Below are positions 30,068 through 39,074 of a stretch of 64,000 bases of DNA, one piece after another. Numbering within the stretch: position 1 is the stretch's first letter; every line of letters starts with the position of its first letter. The notes under the pieces were generated by a model. It worked only from the letters and a program-made list of their open reading frames with translations, was not told the DNA's origin and made no database searches. This DNA is from Herbivorax alkaliphila (GTDB lineage: Bacteria > Bacillota > Clostridia > Acetivibrionales > Acetivibrionaceae), in NCBI RefSeq assembly GCF_030848475.1, contig NZ_JAVDDS010000012.1:1-64000 (forward strand). Direction: 5' to 3'. Made by a program: the position numbers and the translations under genes.

Positions 30068-30614
30068 ATCTCTTTTTTATGCTAAACTTACTTATCATTA
30101 GAAATGATAGAAAAATCAAAACAATTACAGCTAAAGCTGTGTTGGTAGTTGTATAACGGTTATTAATTTGAGCAAAGGAATTATATAAATTCGCAATTGT
30201 AAGAAGAGTACCAGCAACAGTTATAGGAAGCCCCATAAAAACATTGTCAAGATTACTTATATTAAATCTCGCAAGTCTATAAGCACCACATAGTACAAAT
30301 ATAAGAGAAAGAAAATATCCTAAAGCTCCAAAAGGCATAAAACTAATTTTCCATGCAATAACTACAGGGGCAACACCAAAAGATATTAAGTCAGAAAGTG
30401 AATCAAGTTCTTTTCCAAAATCGCTGGTTACTTTAAAAAATCGGGCTACCTTACCGTCTAATCTGTCTGTAACAGCTGCTATCATTATAAGAAGGCAGGA
30501 ATATATAAAGCTTGAAGGTGAATCGTTATTAACTACCATTAAAATAGCTGTTACACCAAGAGACAAATTTGTAAAAGTAATAATATTAGGAATACAACAC
30601 TTAATTTTTTTCAA
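30066..30614 (-). CDS. pssA: CDP-diacylglycerol-serine O-phosphatidyltransferase
   Basis: Integral membrane enzyme making phosphatidylserine from CDP-diacylglycerol and serine. The CDP-alcohol phosphotransferase motif is complete: DRLDGKVARFF...GKELDSLSD (about 46-74). About six membrane segments; length 182. The start is TTG at 30614 with GAGGTGG upstream. A structured leader-like element lies 173 nt upstream on the same strand. Specificity for serine rather than another alcohol follows the family pattern and is inferred. Confidence 0.9.
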   Translation of the reverse strand: MKKIKCCIPNIITFTNLSLGVTAILMVVNNDSPSSFIYSCLLIMIAAVTDRLDGKVARFFKVTSDFGKELDSLSDLISFGVAPVVIAWKISFMPFGALGYFLSLIFVLCGAYRLARFNISNLDNVFMGLPITVAGTLLTIANLYNSFAQINNRYTTTNTALAVIVLIFLSFLMISKFSIKKR

Positions 30615-30787
30615 TTGACCACCTCAGAGTTTTTTATATGTCTACTATGATTATAAAGAAAAAATCACAAATCTACAATAGTATTATTTAAGTAAATTTA
30701 TAAAATTATAAAAAACTTTGCTTTTAGGGAAAGGGATCTATAGAAATTCCTAGCTAAAAACAAATTATTTCCACCATAAGAAATTAT

Positions 30788-30897
30788 AAAAAAGTCGGCT
30801 TCGCCGATTTAAGACTAGGGTAATCCTTTAAAGAAAAGCCTTTCGGTAGACTTTTTTGATGCCAGAAAGCAATACACTTTCTTAGGCATTAAAAAAA
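30788..30897 (-). ncRNA. Two-hairpin leader-like element, copy 2
   Basis: Close copy of 3821-3930. On the minus strand: hairpin AATGCCTAAGAAAG/CTTTCTGGCAT, AAAAAAGTC, a middle with ACCGAAAGGC and GGATTACCCTAG, and the terminator TCGGC-gaa-GCCGA-CTTTTTT. It lies upstream of pssA and begins right after the terminator of the preceding minus-strand gene. Confidence 0.55.
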
Positions 30898-30924
30898 GCA
30901 GAAGTTATATAACTTCTGCTTTTT
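30893..30924. terminator. Terminator of the 166-residue membrane protein gene
   Basis: Perfect 32-bp palindrome, AAAAAGCAGAAGTTAT and its complement. It overlaps the stop codon of the gene that ends at 30923. Confidence 0.8.
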
Positions 30925-31423
30925 AGTGATTGATAAATTTACTATAAGCACTAAATGTAATTATTACTAAAGCACATATATTTACTATAAGTAAATAAAA
31001 GCGTTTTAAAAAACTTTTCTTTTCCTTTAAATCATCATCAGTATTTCTATTTAAGTTGTTAATTAAAATGTTAATCCAGTGCACTACCACAAACATTGAC
31101 AAAGCTTTTAGCCAAAAATGATGTAGATAAAATGTACAGTATAACAAAAAAAGTATTACAATAAGTGACTTAATTGTTTGAAATCCTTTTCCTAATTTAT
31201 TTAAATCCAAGTTTATCTGATTTTCGATTTCTTCTAAAAATTCTTTATCATCATCATCTTTTTTTTCATTAATTCCAAATAAGTTATTATAAAAAGACTT
31301 CATAGAAGCAATGGCTATAATAACAGAGGTAATAATATAAAAAGCTGTGTCATTTGAGGATATAGCCACAATAGGTATAATTATTAACATTATAATAATT
31401 AATAACATATATTCTAATTGCAT
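30923..31423 (-). CDS. Membrane protein of unknown function
   Basis: 166 residues, with four to five predicted membrane segments: two at the N-terminus (about 3-40, rich in Ile), two in the middle (about 85-120), one near the end (about 142-162). A charged cytoplasmic loop (EKKDDDDKEFLEEIENQINL) separates the halves. I recognise no family. The ATG has GGAGAG upstream. It ends in a perfect terminator palindrome; the SLH gene lies 31 bases upstream on the same strand, so the two may be co-transcribed. Confidence 0.7.
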   Translation of the reverse strand: MQLEYMLLIIIMLIIIPIVAISSNDTAFYIITSVIIAIASMKSFYNNLFGINEKKDDDDKEFLEEIENQINLDLNKLGKGFQTIKSLIVILFLLYCTFYLHHFWLKALSMFVVVHWINILINNLNRNTDDDLKEKKSFLKRFYLLIVNICALVIITFSAYSKFINH

Positions 31424-31454
31424 TACATCTCTCCTAAATCTTTTACTTTTTATA

Positions 31455-32099
31455 TTAGTCGGACTTTAGCGGGACTGTCAGAGCATTGTATATTAGTACA
31501 GACATTTCACCACGTGTAATCTGGGTGTTTGCTTCAATATTAAGGTTTTTGTCCAATTTAAGCTCTGTAGCCTTTTCTACCACATTATCAGGCCATTCAC
31601 CATCTAAAGTGTCTTCATAGCCTAAGGCATTAATTATAACTGCTAAAGCTTCTGCGTAAGTTACATTGTTGTTTGGTGCTATTGTGTTATCAGGATAGCC
31701 TGTAACAATGTTATATTTTATTGCCAGCTTAATATTGTCATATGCCCAGTGATTTTCTTCAATGTCTTTAAAATTTATTTCTATATTATCTATATCGGTA
31801 TCCTTATGATATCCCATTAGTCTTACAACTAAAGTTATAAATTCACTCCTGAGTATTTTGTTATTAAGCCTTAAAGTGCCATCTTCATATCCCTTTAAAA
31901 TATTTAATTTCACAAGGGTCTGTGCACAATTGTCTCTGACTTCTTTAAAATATTGCTCGTCAAATTCATTGTCAATTTCTTCATTAATTTCTTCATCAAA
32001 ATTTTCATCAATTTTTTCATTGTTTTCAGCATTTAAATACCCAGTTGAAAATGAAAAAATAAATAGAAAAATTAAAATAAAAGATATGTATCTTTTCAT
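31455..32099 (-). CDS. Secreted S-layer-homology (SLH) domain protein
   Basis: 214 residues with an N-terminal signal peptide (hydrophobic about 4-24, cleavage likely near NAEN). A Glu/Asp-rich spacer follows, then SLH motifs: LNILKGYEDGTLRLNNKILRSEF, DIEENHWAYDNIKLAIKYNI with VTGYPDNTI, and a short third with ITRGEMSVLIYNAL. SLH domains bind secondary cell-wall polymers. There is no further effector domain, so it may be a simple cell-wall protein. The ATG has AAGGGAG upstream. Confidence 0.85.
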   Translation of the reverse strand: MKRYISFILIFLFIFSFSTGYLNAENNEKIDENFDEEINEEIDNEFDEQYFKEVRDNCAQTLVKLNILKGYEDGTLRLNNKILRSEFITLVVRLMGYHKDTDIDNIEINFKDIEENHWAYDNIKLAIKYNIVTGYPDNTIAPNNNVTYAEALAVIINALGYEDTLDGEWPDNVVEKATELKLDKNLNIEANTQITRGEMSVLIYNALTVPLKSD

Positions 32100-32351
32100 A
32101 AAAAATCTCCCTTCTCGTTGTGTAGTTATTTCAATTATACACTTAAAAGATATATATTTAAAATTAAAATATAATTACATTTAGAAATAACCCACTTATA
32201 AATTATACACAAATATAAAAATACCTCAACATATAAAAGGTTGCAGAGGTGTATATAATTAAAAATTAAAAATATGTTTTAAAAATAAATGTATAAACTA
32301 AACAGTTTTATCTAATGATAAAAACAAACAATAAGACAGGAGGGTGATTTT

Positions 32352-32858
32352 ATGGCAAAAACAATGGTTGCAATTTTTAATAATCAAGATAATGCACAAA
32401 AAGCGGCAGAACAATTAAAGGAGCAGGGACTTAGAACGGATGATATTTCAATTGTTGCAAGAAAAGGCGATGAAGAACAAAAAGGAAATATGACAATGGG
32501 AAAAGATGATGGTGAAGGAAATGAAATGAAAAATGACAATATATCTGATGGTGTAGTAACTGGAGGAATATTAGGAGGAGCTGCAGGTCTTCTTATTGGA
32601 GCAGGAAGTATGGTTGTTCCAGGCCTTGGTATAATTGCGGCAGCAGGTCCTGTAACAGGCTTGTTATCTGGTGCTGTTACAGGTGGAATTGTTGGAAGTC
32701 TTGTAGATCTAGGAATTCCAGAAAATAGAAGTAAAAAGTATGAAGAGGATATAAAAGAAGGTAAAATACTATTTAGTATGAAGACGGATGAAGATAAAAT
32801 TGACGAAATATCTTCAATTTTAAAAAATAACATGGCAGAAAGTGTTAATAACTACTAA
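32352..32858 (+). CDS. General-stress-type protein with glycine-zipper region
   Basis: 168 residues. The N-terminus (MVAIFNNQDNAQKAAEQLKEQGLRTDDISIVA) resembles the GSP17M/YflT-like ferredoxin-like domain; the middle (about 65-120) is a Gly/Ala-rich hydrophobic double pass (GGILGGAAGLLIGAGS, GAVTGGIVGSLVDLGI); the end is an amphipathic helix. Proteins of this type are stress-induced in other Firmicutes. The exact role is unknown. The start has AGGAGGGTGA upstream. A long-hairpin repeat starts five bases after its stop. Confidence 0.75.
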   Translation: MAKTMVAIFNNQDNAQKAAEQLKEQGLRTDDISIVARKGDEEQKGNMTMGKDDGEGNEMKNDNISDGVVTGGILGGAAGLLIGAGSMVVPGLGIIAAAGPVTGLLSGAVTGGIVGSLVDLGIPENRSKKYEEDIKEGKILFSMKTDEDKIDEISSILKNNMAESVNNY

Positions 32859-32862
32859 AGAA

Positions 32863-32950
32863 TGCCTTAGAAATAACGCCTATTCTCAAGGACAAAACCT
32901 GATGAAGTAACTGGTTTTGGACGACGAGAATGGGATGATAGTACTTGGCA
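32863..32950 (+). repeat. Long imperfect hairpin repeat, copy 2
   Basis: Arms TGCCTTAGAAATAACGCC...GACAAAACC and GGTTTTGGAC...TACTTGGCA pair over about 37 nt with bulges. Same family as 6831-6923; internal bases differ. Confidence 0.65.
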
Positions 32951-33000
32951 GAGACATTTTCTTGGATTTGTTTAAGTAAGATGATGTAAAAGATTATAAT

Positions 33001-33029
33001 AAGGACTCTAACTTTTGAAGGAGGAGTCC
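33001..33029. terminator. Probable terminator of the VanW gene
   Basis: Stem AAGGACTC/GAGTCCTT with a 13-nt loop; usable on either strand. Just downstream of the minus-strand VanW stop codon. Confidence 0.5.
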
Positions 33030-33040
33030 TTGTTATAAAA

Positions 33041-34756
33041 TCAATTGTTATCAATAGAATTTTCAATTTCTTCTGATGCAGGAATCGTATCTTCTGGAAT
33101 CTCAACTATTTCAGATTCATCAATAGATATTTCAGAATCATCATCATCATCTTCATCAGATGATGATTCAACTGGTTTTGTTCCTCTTTTTACTATTTGA
33201 TCATAGGGTCTATAGCTGCTACGGTGTAAATATGTTCTTTCTGTCTCAACGCCGTCTATTTTTACTACTTTATAAGTGTCATAAACATATCCAGATTTAC
33301 CGCTTTGAATAATTACAGTTTCTCCTTCATACATATTTGGATCATCAATATATTTAACAGTTGCTGGAGTAGAACTGATTTGTACATTTACAATTTCTAT
33401 TGATTTTTCAGGTGTTTCGTTAGTACCAACAATTTCAAATCCGATGTTGTTGTTTGATATGTCGGCATCAATTCTAATTGGCCAATTGGTGTTGTTTTTA
33501 AATTTAAAGTCAAGTTCATTATAAGAAACAGCTGCATCTTGACCATATGGAACATAGCCTACTGTGAACATATGATTCATTCTATAAACTGTTTCTAGTC
33601 CAGAAAAAAGTACGGCATTGTATAGAGTGCTTGAGACCTGACAAATACCTCCCCCTACACCGGGTACAATTTCTCCTTGTACATAAATATTAGCAGATAA
33701 ATATCCTCTCTCACTTGTTCGAGGACCAACAATGTCGTTAAAGGAAAAGACATCTCCAGGTCCTAATATTGTTCCATCAATTTTAGAGGAAGAAAGACCA
33801 ATGTTAACACCTCTGTTAGCATCGTTTTGAGTGCTTGTTGAAAAGTAAGTGCTGTGTGTTCCAAGTATGTCTCTAAAAAGATAATCGTCTATATTTTCAG
33901 TTTTTATTTCAGGTTTAACAAATGAAACAGGTAGGTCTTTTTTTACGTCATATGTATCTTTATTATTTTCTATAATTTTTTCAAGTTCAGATTTATTAAT
34001 TTTCCGACCTATGACATGAGGCATAACAACAACTTCATTGTCTTCAACTATAACATGAGCATTTTTTGCTTCTCTAGAAATTTCATTATACATATTATCT
34101 AAATTAACATAATCAGGCATAGTTGTCTCGGTTGGAACTTCAAATGTTTCACTTGAAACTGTTTTTATAGAATTATGTATGTGCTCAAATGCTTTATCTT
34201 TTATTAGAGCTACACCTGGTTTTCCAGTATAAAAGTACATAGTGTTTTTATCCTCAATAATATCAGGATTTTGAACTTCTATAAGTGAATCATCATAAAA
34301 ATTTTCTATAGAGTCCATAAGCTTTTCTTCATTAAAAGAAAATTCTAAATCAAAAACCACTCCATTTTTTCTGGTATCTATAATATCTTTAAAACGTTTG
34401 AATACATGACCTTCCCGCCCAACTTCATATGCTTTATTTACAGCATTTTCAACATCATATAAAACATTAAATTCAGATAAATCAAATTGTTTGGAAAAGT
34501 CATCTTTTATCAAAGTTATTTCTACTTCATCAATTTTTTCTGTAAAATTTGATTTTAAAATATCATATGCTTGGGAATAGGTCATCTTTCCCATATTAAT
34601 ATCATTTACATATACACCGTTATATATTTTTTTATTAGAGAAAATGATAATTGTAAAAATCAGAAATGAAATAAAAAAAACTGTAATAACAGATAACAAA
34701 GAATATGTAAGAGCTTTGTTTTTGACTTTAAATTTTTTAGTTACCGGATTAATCAT
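33041..34756 (-). CDS. VanW family protein with peptidoglycan-binding-like and G5-like domains
   Basis: 571 residues. One membrane segment near the N-terminus (about 18-42), two peptidoglycan-binding-4-type modules (about 45-255), then the VanW domain with GDVFSFNDIVGPRTSERGY, GVGGGICQVSSTLYNA and GLETVYRMNH. A G5-like stretch follows (YEGETVIIQSGKSGYVYDTYKV) and the tail is strongly acidic (DEDDDDDSE). It is probably an envelope protein; VanW activity is not known. Start: ATG at 34756, since GGGGTG lies just upstream and covers the alternative ATG at 34771. Confidence 0.88.
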   Translation of the reverse strand: MINPVTKKFKVKNKALTYSLLSVITVFFISFLIFTIIIFSNKKIYNGVYVNDINMGKMTYSQAYDILKSNFTEKIDEVEITLIKDDFSKQFDLSEFNVLYDVENAVNKAYEVGREGHVFKRFKDIIDTRKNGVVFDLEFSFNEEKLMDSIENFYDDSLIEVQNPDIIEDKNTMYFYTGKPGVALIKDKAFEHIHNSIKTVSSETFEVPTETTMPDYVNLDNMYNEISREAKNAHVIVEDNEVVVMPHVIGRKINKSELEKIIENNKDTYDVKKDLPVSFVKPEIKTENIDDYLFRDILGTHSTYFSTSTQNDANRGVNIGLSSSKIDGTILGPGDVFSFNDIVGPRTSERGYLSANIYVQGEIVPGVGGGICQVSSTLYNAVLFSGLETVYRMNHMFTVGYVPYGQDAAVSYNELDFKFKNNTNWPIRIDADISNNNIGFEIVGTNETPEKSIEIVNVQISSTPATVKYIDDPNMYEGETVIIQSGKSGYVYDTYKVVKIDGVETERTYLHRSSYRPYDQIVKRGTKPVESSSDEDDDDDSEISIDESEIVEIPEDTIPASEEIENSIDNN

Positions 34757-35309
34757 AAAAAAACACCCCAATGAAATCTCAGGGCACGAAGCCCTTTTAA
34801 TATTAATTCTTTCATTTGATTCAAGAATTCTAATTTAAATAAGTATTTTTGTAAACTTAAGCTGTTAATATTATTTTACCAAATATTTTTGTCATTTGAC
34901 ACCTAAAATAAAAAGATATTTATGCCAATTCAATATTTCTATAAGTATGACAGAAAAGTTTTAACTATGAATGTCTATTTTTGATACTATTTTATTATCT
35001 CAAGTTTATAAAAAAAACACAATAGAATTTTTATCATAAATATGCAAAAATTGATTTTTATACTCAATATCATATTCCATTTTTTACAAAAATGAGTCAC
35101 TTTTATAAAGACAATAGATGAATATAATTTTTCTTTACAATTATAATATGTTGTTTATAAATAAGATTATTTTATTTATAATTAGCTTAAGGAGGATGTA
35201 GTGAATCTTAGTATCTTATAGATTTAAAAAAATTATGTTAGGATAACATGTGATTTTGATAAAAGTTAGGGTTGAGGGAACAGCCTACTTTAGAATAGAG
35301 GAGAGATAT
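34757..35309. other. Intergenic stretch between divergent genes
   Basis: About 550 bases with no gene. It holds a small AGGGC-acgaa-GCCCT hairpin at 34781-34795 and otherwise very AT-rich sequence, presumably with the two divergent promoters. No repeat family seen. Confidence 0.5.
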
Positions 35310-35786
35310 ATGAGTATATTAGTTTTTAGTGATTCCCATGGAGTTACTAATGATATGATTAAAATATTAAAAAAGAACAAAAATTTTGAATTAGTTATAC
35401 ATTTAGGTGATTTTGCTAAAGATGTAAATGTGATAAGAAAAAATTTTGAGAAATTAAATTATGAGGTGGTGAGGGGAAATAATGATTGGAACAGGGAGAT
35501 ACCATCAGAAAAGATTATTGAAATAATGAATAAAAAAATATTTATAACACATGGTCATCATTACGGAGTTAAAAATGATTATACAAGAATAATTAACAAA
35601 GGAAAAGCACTAAAAGCAGATGCAGTACTTTTTGGACATACCCATATTTCAGAAGAAATGTTTAGTGATAAAATGCTTGTTTTAAACCCAGGAAGTATAG
35701 GAAGACCTGTAAATGGAATTAAGACATATTGTATTATTGATGTTAAAGATAATAAATTCTGGACTGAATTTAAATCTATAAGATAA
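35310..35786 (+). CDS. YfcE/MJ0936-type metallophosphoesterase
   Basis: 158-residue calcineurin-like phosphodiesterase. Motifs in order: FSDSHG (6-11), GD-F (about 36-39), GNNDW (about 56-60), THGHHYG (about 81-87) and FGHTH (about 110-114), which together bind two metals. Natural substrate unknown. I chose the ATG at 35310 with GAGGAGAG upstream; an in-frame ATG at 35250 would add 20 residues not seen in the family. Confidence 0.92.
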   Translation: MSILVFSDSHGVTNDMIKILKKNKNFELVIHLGDFAKDVNVIRKNFEKLNYEVVRGNNDWNREIPSEKIIEIMNKKIFITHGHHYGVKNDYTRIINKGKALKADAVLFGHTHISEEMFSDKMLVLNPGSIGRPVNGIKTYCIIDVKDNKFWTEFKSIR

Positions 35787-35951
35787 ACTATTTTTATACA
35801 AAAAAAGAATAGAAAGATAAATAATGTGGAAAGTTATGTATAGACCCTGTAAATTTTGATTATACTTATATTAACGTATGAATGTGAACATTTCAAAAAA
35901 GATAGAATAGTATGGTATAAAAATATTATTTAATAGTATAAGGTGATTTAT

Positions 35952-36260
35952 ATGGGTTTAAATACAGAAAATAATGAAAATATTAAAATTAATAAAGACA
36001 GTTCTTTTACAAAATTTCTAAATAAATTTTTGTCAAGAACAGAAAATCACATTACTTGTGAGAATAATATTTTAGATGAAGAAGGGCTGATTGAATGTAT
36101 AGAAAAAGCAAGAAATGATTGGACTAACGCAATCAGAGATTTTGAATATGCGGAAGATGAAGAAATAGTTGATTACTACACCTATAAAATAAAAGCCTGT
36201 CAGGTAAGATATGAGTACTTTTTAAAAATTGCAAAAAGAAAAGGGATAACATGTAAATAA
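35952..36260 (+). CDS. YaaL family protein (DUF2508)
   Basis: 102 residues, starting MGLNTENNENIK. The C-terminal half (LIECIEKARNDWTNAIRDFEYAEDEEIVDYYTYKIKACQVRYEYFLK) matches the DUF2508 pattern of B. subtilis YaaL. YaaL genes sit next to bofA as here. Start ATG at 35952; a GTG nine bases upstream is part of the AGGTGA ribosome site. Function unknown. Confidence 0.85.
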   Translation: MGLNTENNENIKINKDSSFTKFLNKFLSRTENHITCENNILDEEGLIECIEKARNDWTNAIRDFEYAEDEEIVDYYTYKIKACQVRYEYFLKIAKRKGITCK

Positions 36261-36434
36261 GGAATATTTGTAATAAAATTTTGAACAGGCATATATATTT
36301 AGATTAAAGAACTATATTTTCTTAAAAACATTACTAAAAAAGGTGTGCTTTTTATATATTGCTAAAAAAGTACGTGCATTCATAAAAAAACAAGGCTTTT
36401 TAGAAAAATAGTAAAAAGTAAAGTGGGGATTAAT

Positions 36435-36707
36435 ATGTATAATGATTATAATATAATAGTTGCCTATGTAATTGGTATAATAATCTTATTTCTTTTAGGA
36501 AAATTTTTTTCCTTTCCTATGAAAATTGCTGCAAAACTAATATTTAACTCTATACTGGGCGGAATAATTATTCTAATCATTAACTTTGTAGGTAAATTTT
36601 TAAATTTTAGTATAGCATTAAACCCTTTTACTGCATTTATAGTTGGAACACTTGGAGTACCAGGTGTTTTGTTAATCGTAATATTAAAGTATGTTTTTAA
36701 TGTATAA
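36435..36707 (+). CDS. bofA: Pro-SigK processing inhibitor BofA family
   Basis: 90-residue membrane protein with two long hydrophobic segments (about 8-30 and 40-65) and the conserved N-terminal-half/C-terminal motif LNPFTAFIVGTLGVPGVLLIVIL. In Bacillus BofA restrains the SpoIVFB protease that activates SigK. The ATG at 36435 has GTGGGG upstream. The YaaL-BofA neighbourhood supports the call. Confidence 0.9.
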   Translation: MYNDYNIIVAYVIGIIILFLLGKFFSFPMKIAAKLIFNSILGGIIILIINFVGKFLNFSIALNPFTAFIVGTLGVPGVLLIVILKYVFNV

Positions 36708-36863
36708 CTTTAACACTTCTATAAACAATATGGTATTATATGCAAGTAAAAAAAGTACATTTTAAAAAAAATAGAAAATGATGAAAAAGTACAAAAGATT
36801 GTATACAATGAACATAATTAAGTTCAATCAAACCAGAATTAAAGCTATTCCTTTAAAGATTCC

Positions 36864-36892
36864 TTGACAAAAAATAAACGGACATTTATACT
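36864..36892 (+). promoter_or_regulatory. por operon promoter
   Basis: TTGACA, 17 bases, TATACT; near-consensus SigA promoter 87 nt before the porG start codon. Confidence 0.75.
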
Positions 36893-36978
36893 GTAATCTG
36901 TGTGATTGTTTTAACAAATTTTAAAACCAAGCTGATTTAATCAGCACAAATTTATCATAAATAAGGGGGTTTACCACC

Positions 36979-37557
36979 ATGGACAAGGTTGTTGAAATAA
37001 GATGGCATGGGCGTGGCGGACAAGGTGCTAAGACGGCATCATTGTTGCTTGCGGATGCTGCATTCAATACCGGGAAATACATACAGGGCTTTCCTGAATA
37101 TGGACCGGAGAGAATGGGTGCACCAATTACAGCATATAACAGAATTAGTGATGAAAAACTGACTATTCACAGTAATATTTATGAACCTGATTATGTAGTA
37201 GTTGTTGATGAAACTCTTTTAGCTTCTGTACCTGTTACATCAGGATTAAAAGAAGATGGAGCAATTATTATTAACACTACAAAAACGCCAGATGAAGTAA
37301 GGACTGCTTTAAAAGGGTATAAAGGAAAGGTTTGCACGATAGATGCAAGAACTATATCAATTGATTCTTTAGGCAGATATTTTCCTAATACACCTATGTT
37401 AGGAGCGGTTGTTAAAGTAAGTAAAATAATGGATGAAAAAGATTTTTTAGATGATATGAATGAATCATTTAAGCACAAATTTGCTAAAAAGCCTGAAGTT
37501 ATAGAAGGTAATATTAAGGCTTTAGAAAGGTCAATGCAGGAGGTGAAGGGGTTATGA
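36979..37557 (+). CDS. porG: Pyruvate (2-ketoacid):ferredoxin oxidoreductase, gamma subunit
   Basis: 192-residue gamma subunit of the heterotetrameric enzyme converting pyruvate, CoA and oxidised ferredoxin to acetyl-CoA and CO2. The start VEIRWHGRGGQGAKTASLLLADAAF and the stretch GFPEYGPERMGAPITAYNRIS are typical. AAGGGGG precedes the ATG. First gene of four; the stop overlaps the porD start by 4 bases. The four-gene form is usual in archaea and some thermophilic and anaerobic bacteria, whereas many Clostridia carry a single fused polypeptide. Confidence 0.95.
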   Translation: MDKVVEIRWHGRGGQGAKTASLLLADAAFNTGKYIQGFPEYGPERMGAPITAYNRISDEKLTIHSNIYEPDYVVVVDETLLASVPVTSGLKEDGAIIINTTKTPDEVRTALKGYKGKVCTIDARTISIDSLGRYFPNTPMLGAVVKVSKIMDEKDFLDDMNESFKHKFAKKPEVIEGNIKALERSMQEVKGL

Positions 37558-37862
37558 GCAAAAAAGAAGTAAAAATAGTAAGTCCTGACGTTACATGGAA
37601 AGATATTACTCCAGGTGGTAATATGCCAGATGCGGGAAATGCTGAACTATTTAAAACAGGTGATTGGCGTTCAATGAAGCCGATATGGATTCAGGAAAAA
37701 TGTAAGCAATGTCTTCTTTGCTATCCTGTTTGTCCCGATACATCTATATTAGTAAATGAAGAAGGAAAAAGAGTAGAATTTGACTTTGATCACTGCAAAG
37801 GCTGTGGAGTATGTGTAAAAGTTTGTCCATTTAAAGCCATTGACTTTGTAGAAGAAGATTAG
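37554..37862 (+). CDS. porD: Pyruvate:ferredoxin oxidoreductase, delta (ferredoxin) subunit
   Basis: 102-residue electron-transfer subunit with two [4Fe-4S] motifs: CKQCLLCYPVCP (about 46-57) and CKGCGVCVKVCP (about 82-93). It passes electrons from the beta-subunit cluster to free ferredoxin. Starts at an ATG overlapping the porG stop; ends 16 bases before porA. Confidence 0.95.
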   Translation: MSKKEVKIVSPDVTWKDITPGGNMPDAGNAELFKTGDWRSMKPIWIQEKCKQCLLCYPVCPDTSILVNEEGKRVEFDFDHCKGCGVCVKVCPFKAIDFVEED

Positions 37863-37878
37863 AAGGGGGGATTTAAAA

Positions 37879-39063
37879 ATGGCGATAAGAGAAAGATTAA
37901 GTGGTAATGAAGCAGTTGCAATAGCAATGAAGCAAATAAATCCAGATGTAGTTGCTGCTTTTCCGATAACACCTTCAACTGAAATCCCACAATATTTTTC
38001 AAACTATGTTGCAGATGGTGTTGTTGATGCAGAATTTGTTGCAGTTGAATCTGAGCACAGTGCTATGTCAGCTTGTGTAGGTGCACAGGCAGCAGGAGGA
38101 AGAGCAATGACTGCTACTTCTGCAAATGGACTTGGACTTATGTGGGAAGTTCTTTATATAGCTGCATGTTCAAGACTTCCAATAGTGATGGGCGTTGTTA
38201 ACAGAACAATGTCAGGACCGTTAAATATTCATAATGATCACAGTGACTCAATGGGAGCTAGGGATTCAGGATGGATACAGTTTTACTGTGAAAACAATCA
38301 AGAAGCATATGACAATATGCTCATGGCAAACAGAATAGGTGAACACCCAGATGTAATGTTGCCTGTTATGGTTTGTCAGGATGGTTTTATCACATCGCAT
38401 GCCATAGAAAATATTGAACTTGTTGAAGATGACAAAATTAAAGATTTTGTTGGTGAGTATAATCCTGAGATGTATTTATTAAATAGCGAAAAGCCTATAT
38501 CAATGGGTCCATTGGATTTACAAGGTCATACTTTTGAACATAAAAGACAACAGGCACAGGGAATGATAAATGCCAAAAAAGTTGTAAATGAAGTATCGGA
38601 AGAATTTTATAAATTGACTGGAAGAAAGTATGAGTTATTTGAAGAATATATGACTGAAGATGCGGAAGCAGTTGCGGTAATATTAAATTCAACAGCTGGA
38701 ACAGCAAAGTATGTGGTAAATCAGTTAAGGGCACAGGGTAAAAAAGTAGGTTTAATTAAGCCTAGATTATACAGACCTTTCCCTGTAGATGAAATGGTAG
38801 AGGTATTGTCTAAATTTAAGGCTGTTGCTGTTTTAGATAAGGCTGATAGTTTCAATGCTGCAGGAGGACCTTTGTATACTGATGTAACAAGTGCACTGTA
38901 TTCAAAAGGAGTATTTTCACCAAAAGTGATAAATTATATTTATGGAATAGGTGGAAGAGACGTTAAGGCTGATGACATTGAGATTGTATATAATAAAATT
39001 TTAGACATTGCTGCCACAGGTAAAGTAGATTCTGTTTACAATTACCTTGGGGTTAGAGAATAG
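37879..39063 (+). CDS. porA: Pyruvate:ferredoxin oxidoreductase, alpha subunit
   Basis: 394-residue alpha subunit. The N-terminal pyrimidine-binding (PP-like) domain has GNEAVA...AFPITPSTEIP and ESEHSAMSACVGAQAAGGRAMTAT; then DHSDSMGARDSGWIQ, typical of pyruvate-type enzymes, and the C-terminal domain with GLIKPRLYRPFP. AGAAGGGGGGA precedes the ATG. Pyruvate is the likely substrate but a branched-chain 2-oxoacid cannot be excluded. Confidence 0.95.
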   Translation: MAIRERLSGNEAVAIAMKQINPDVVAAFPITPSTEIPQYFSNYVADGVVDAEFVAVESEHSAMSACVGAQAAGGRAMTATSANGLGLMWEVLYIAACSRLPIVMGVVNRTMSGPLNIHNDHSDSMGARDSGWIQFYCENNQEAYDNMLMANRIGEHPDVMLPVMVCQDGFITSHAIENIELVEDDKIKDFVGEYNPEMYLLNSEKPISMGPLDLQGHTFEHKRQQAQGMINAKKVVNEVSEEFYKLTGRKYELFEEYMTEDAEAVAVILNSTAGTAKYVVNQLRAQGKKVGLIKPRLYRPFPVDEMVEVLSKFKAVAVLDKADSFNAAGGPLYTDVTSALYSKGVFSPKVINYIYGIGGRDVKADDIEIVYNKILDIAATGKVDSVYNYLGVRE

Positions 39064-39074
39064 GAGGTGCAAAA

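Noticed and set aside
32384-32833. 149-residue minus-strand frame
   Set aside because: Antisense to the glycine-zipper stress protein; Pro/Ser-rich mirror of its Gly codons.
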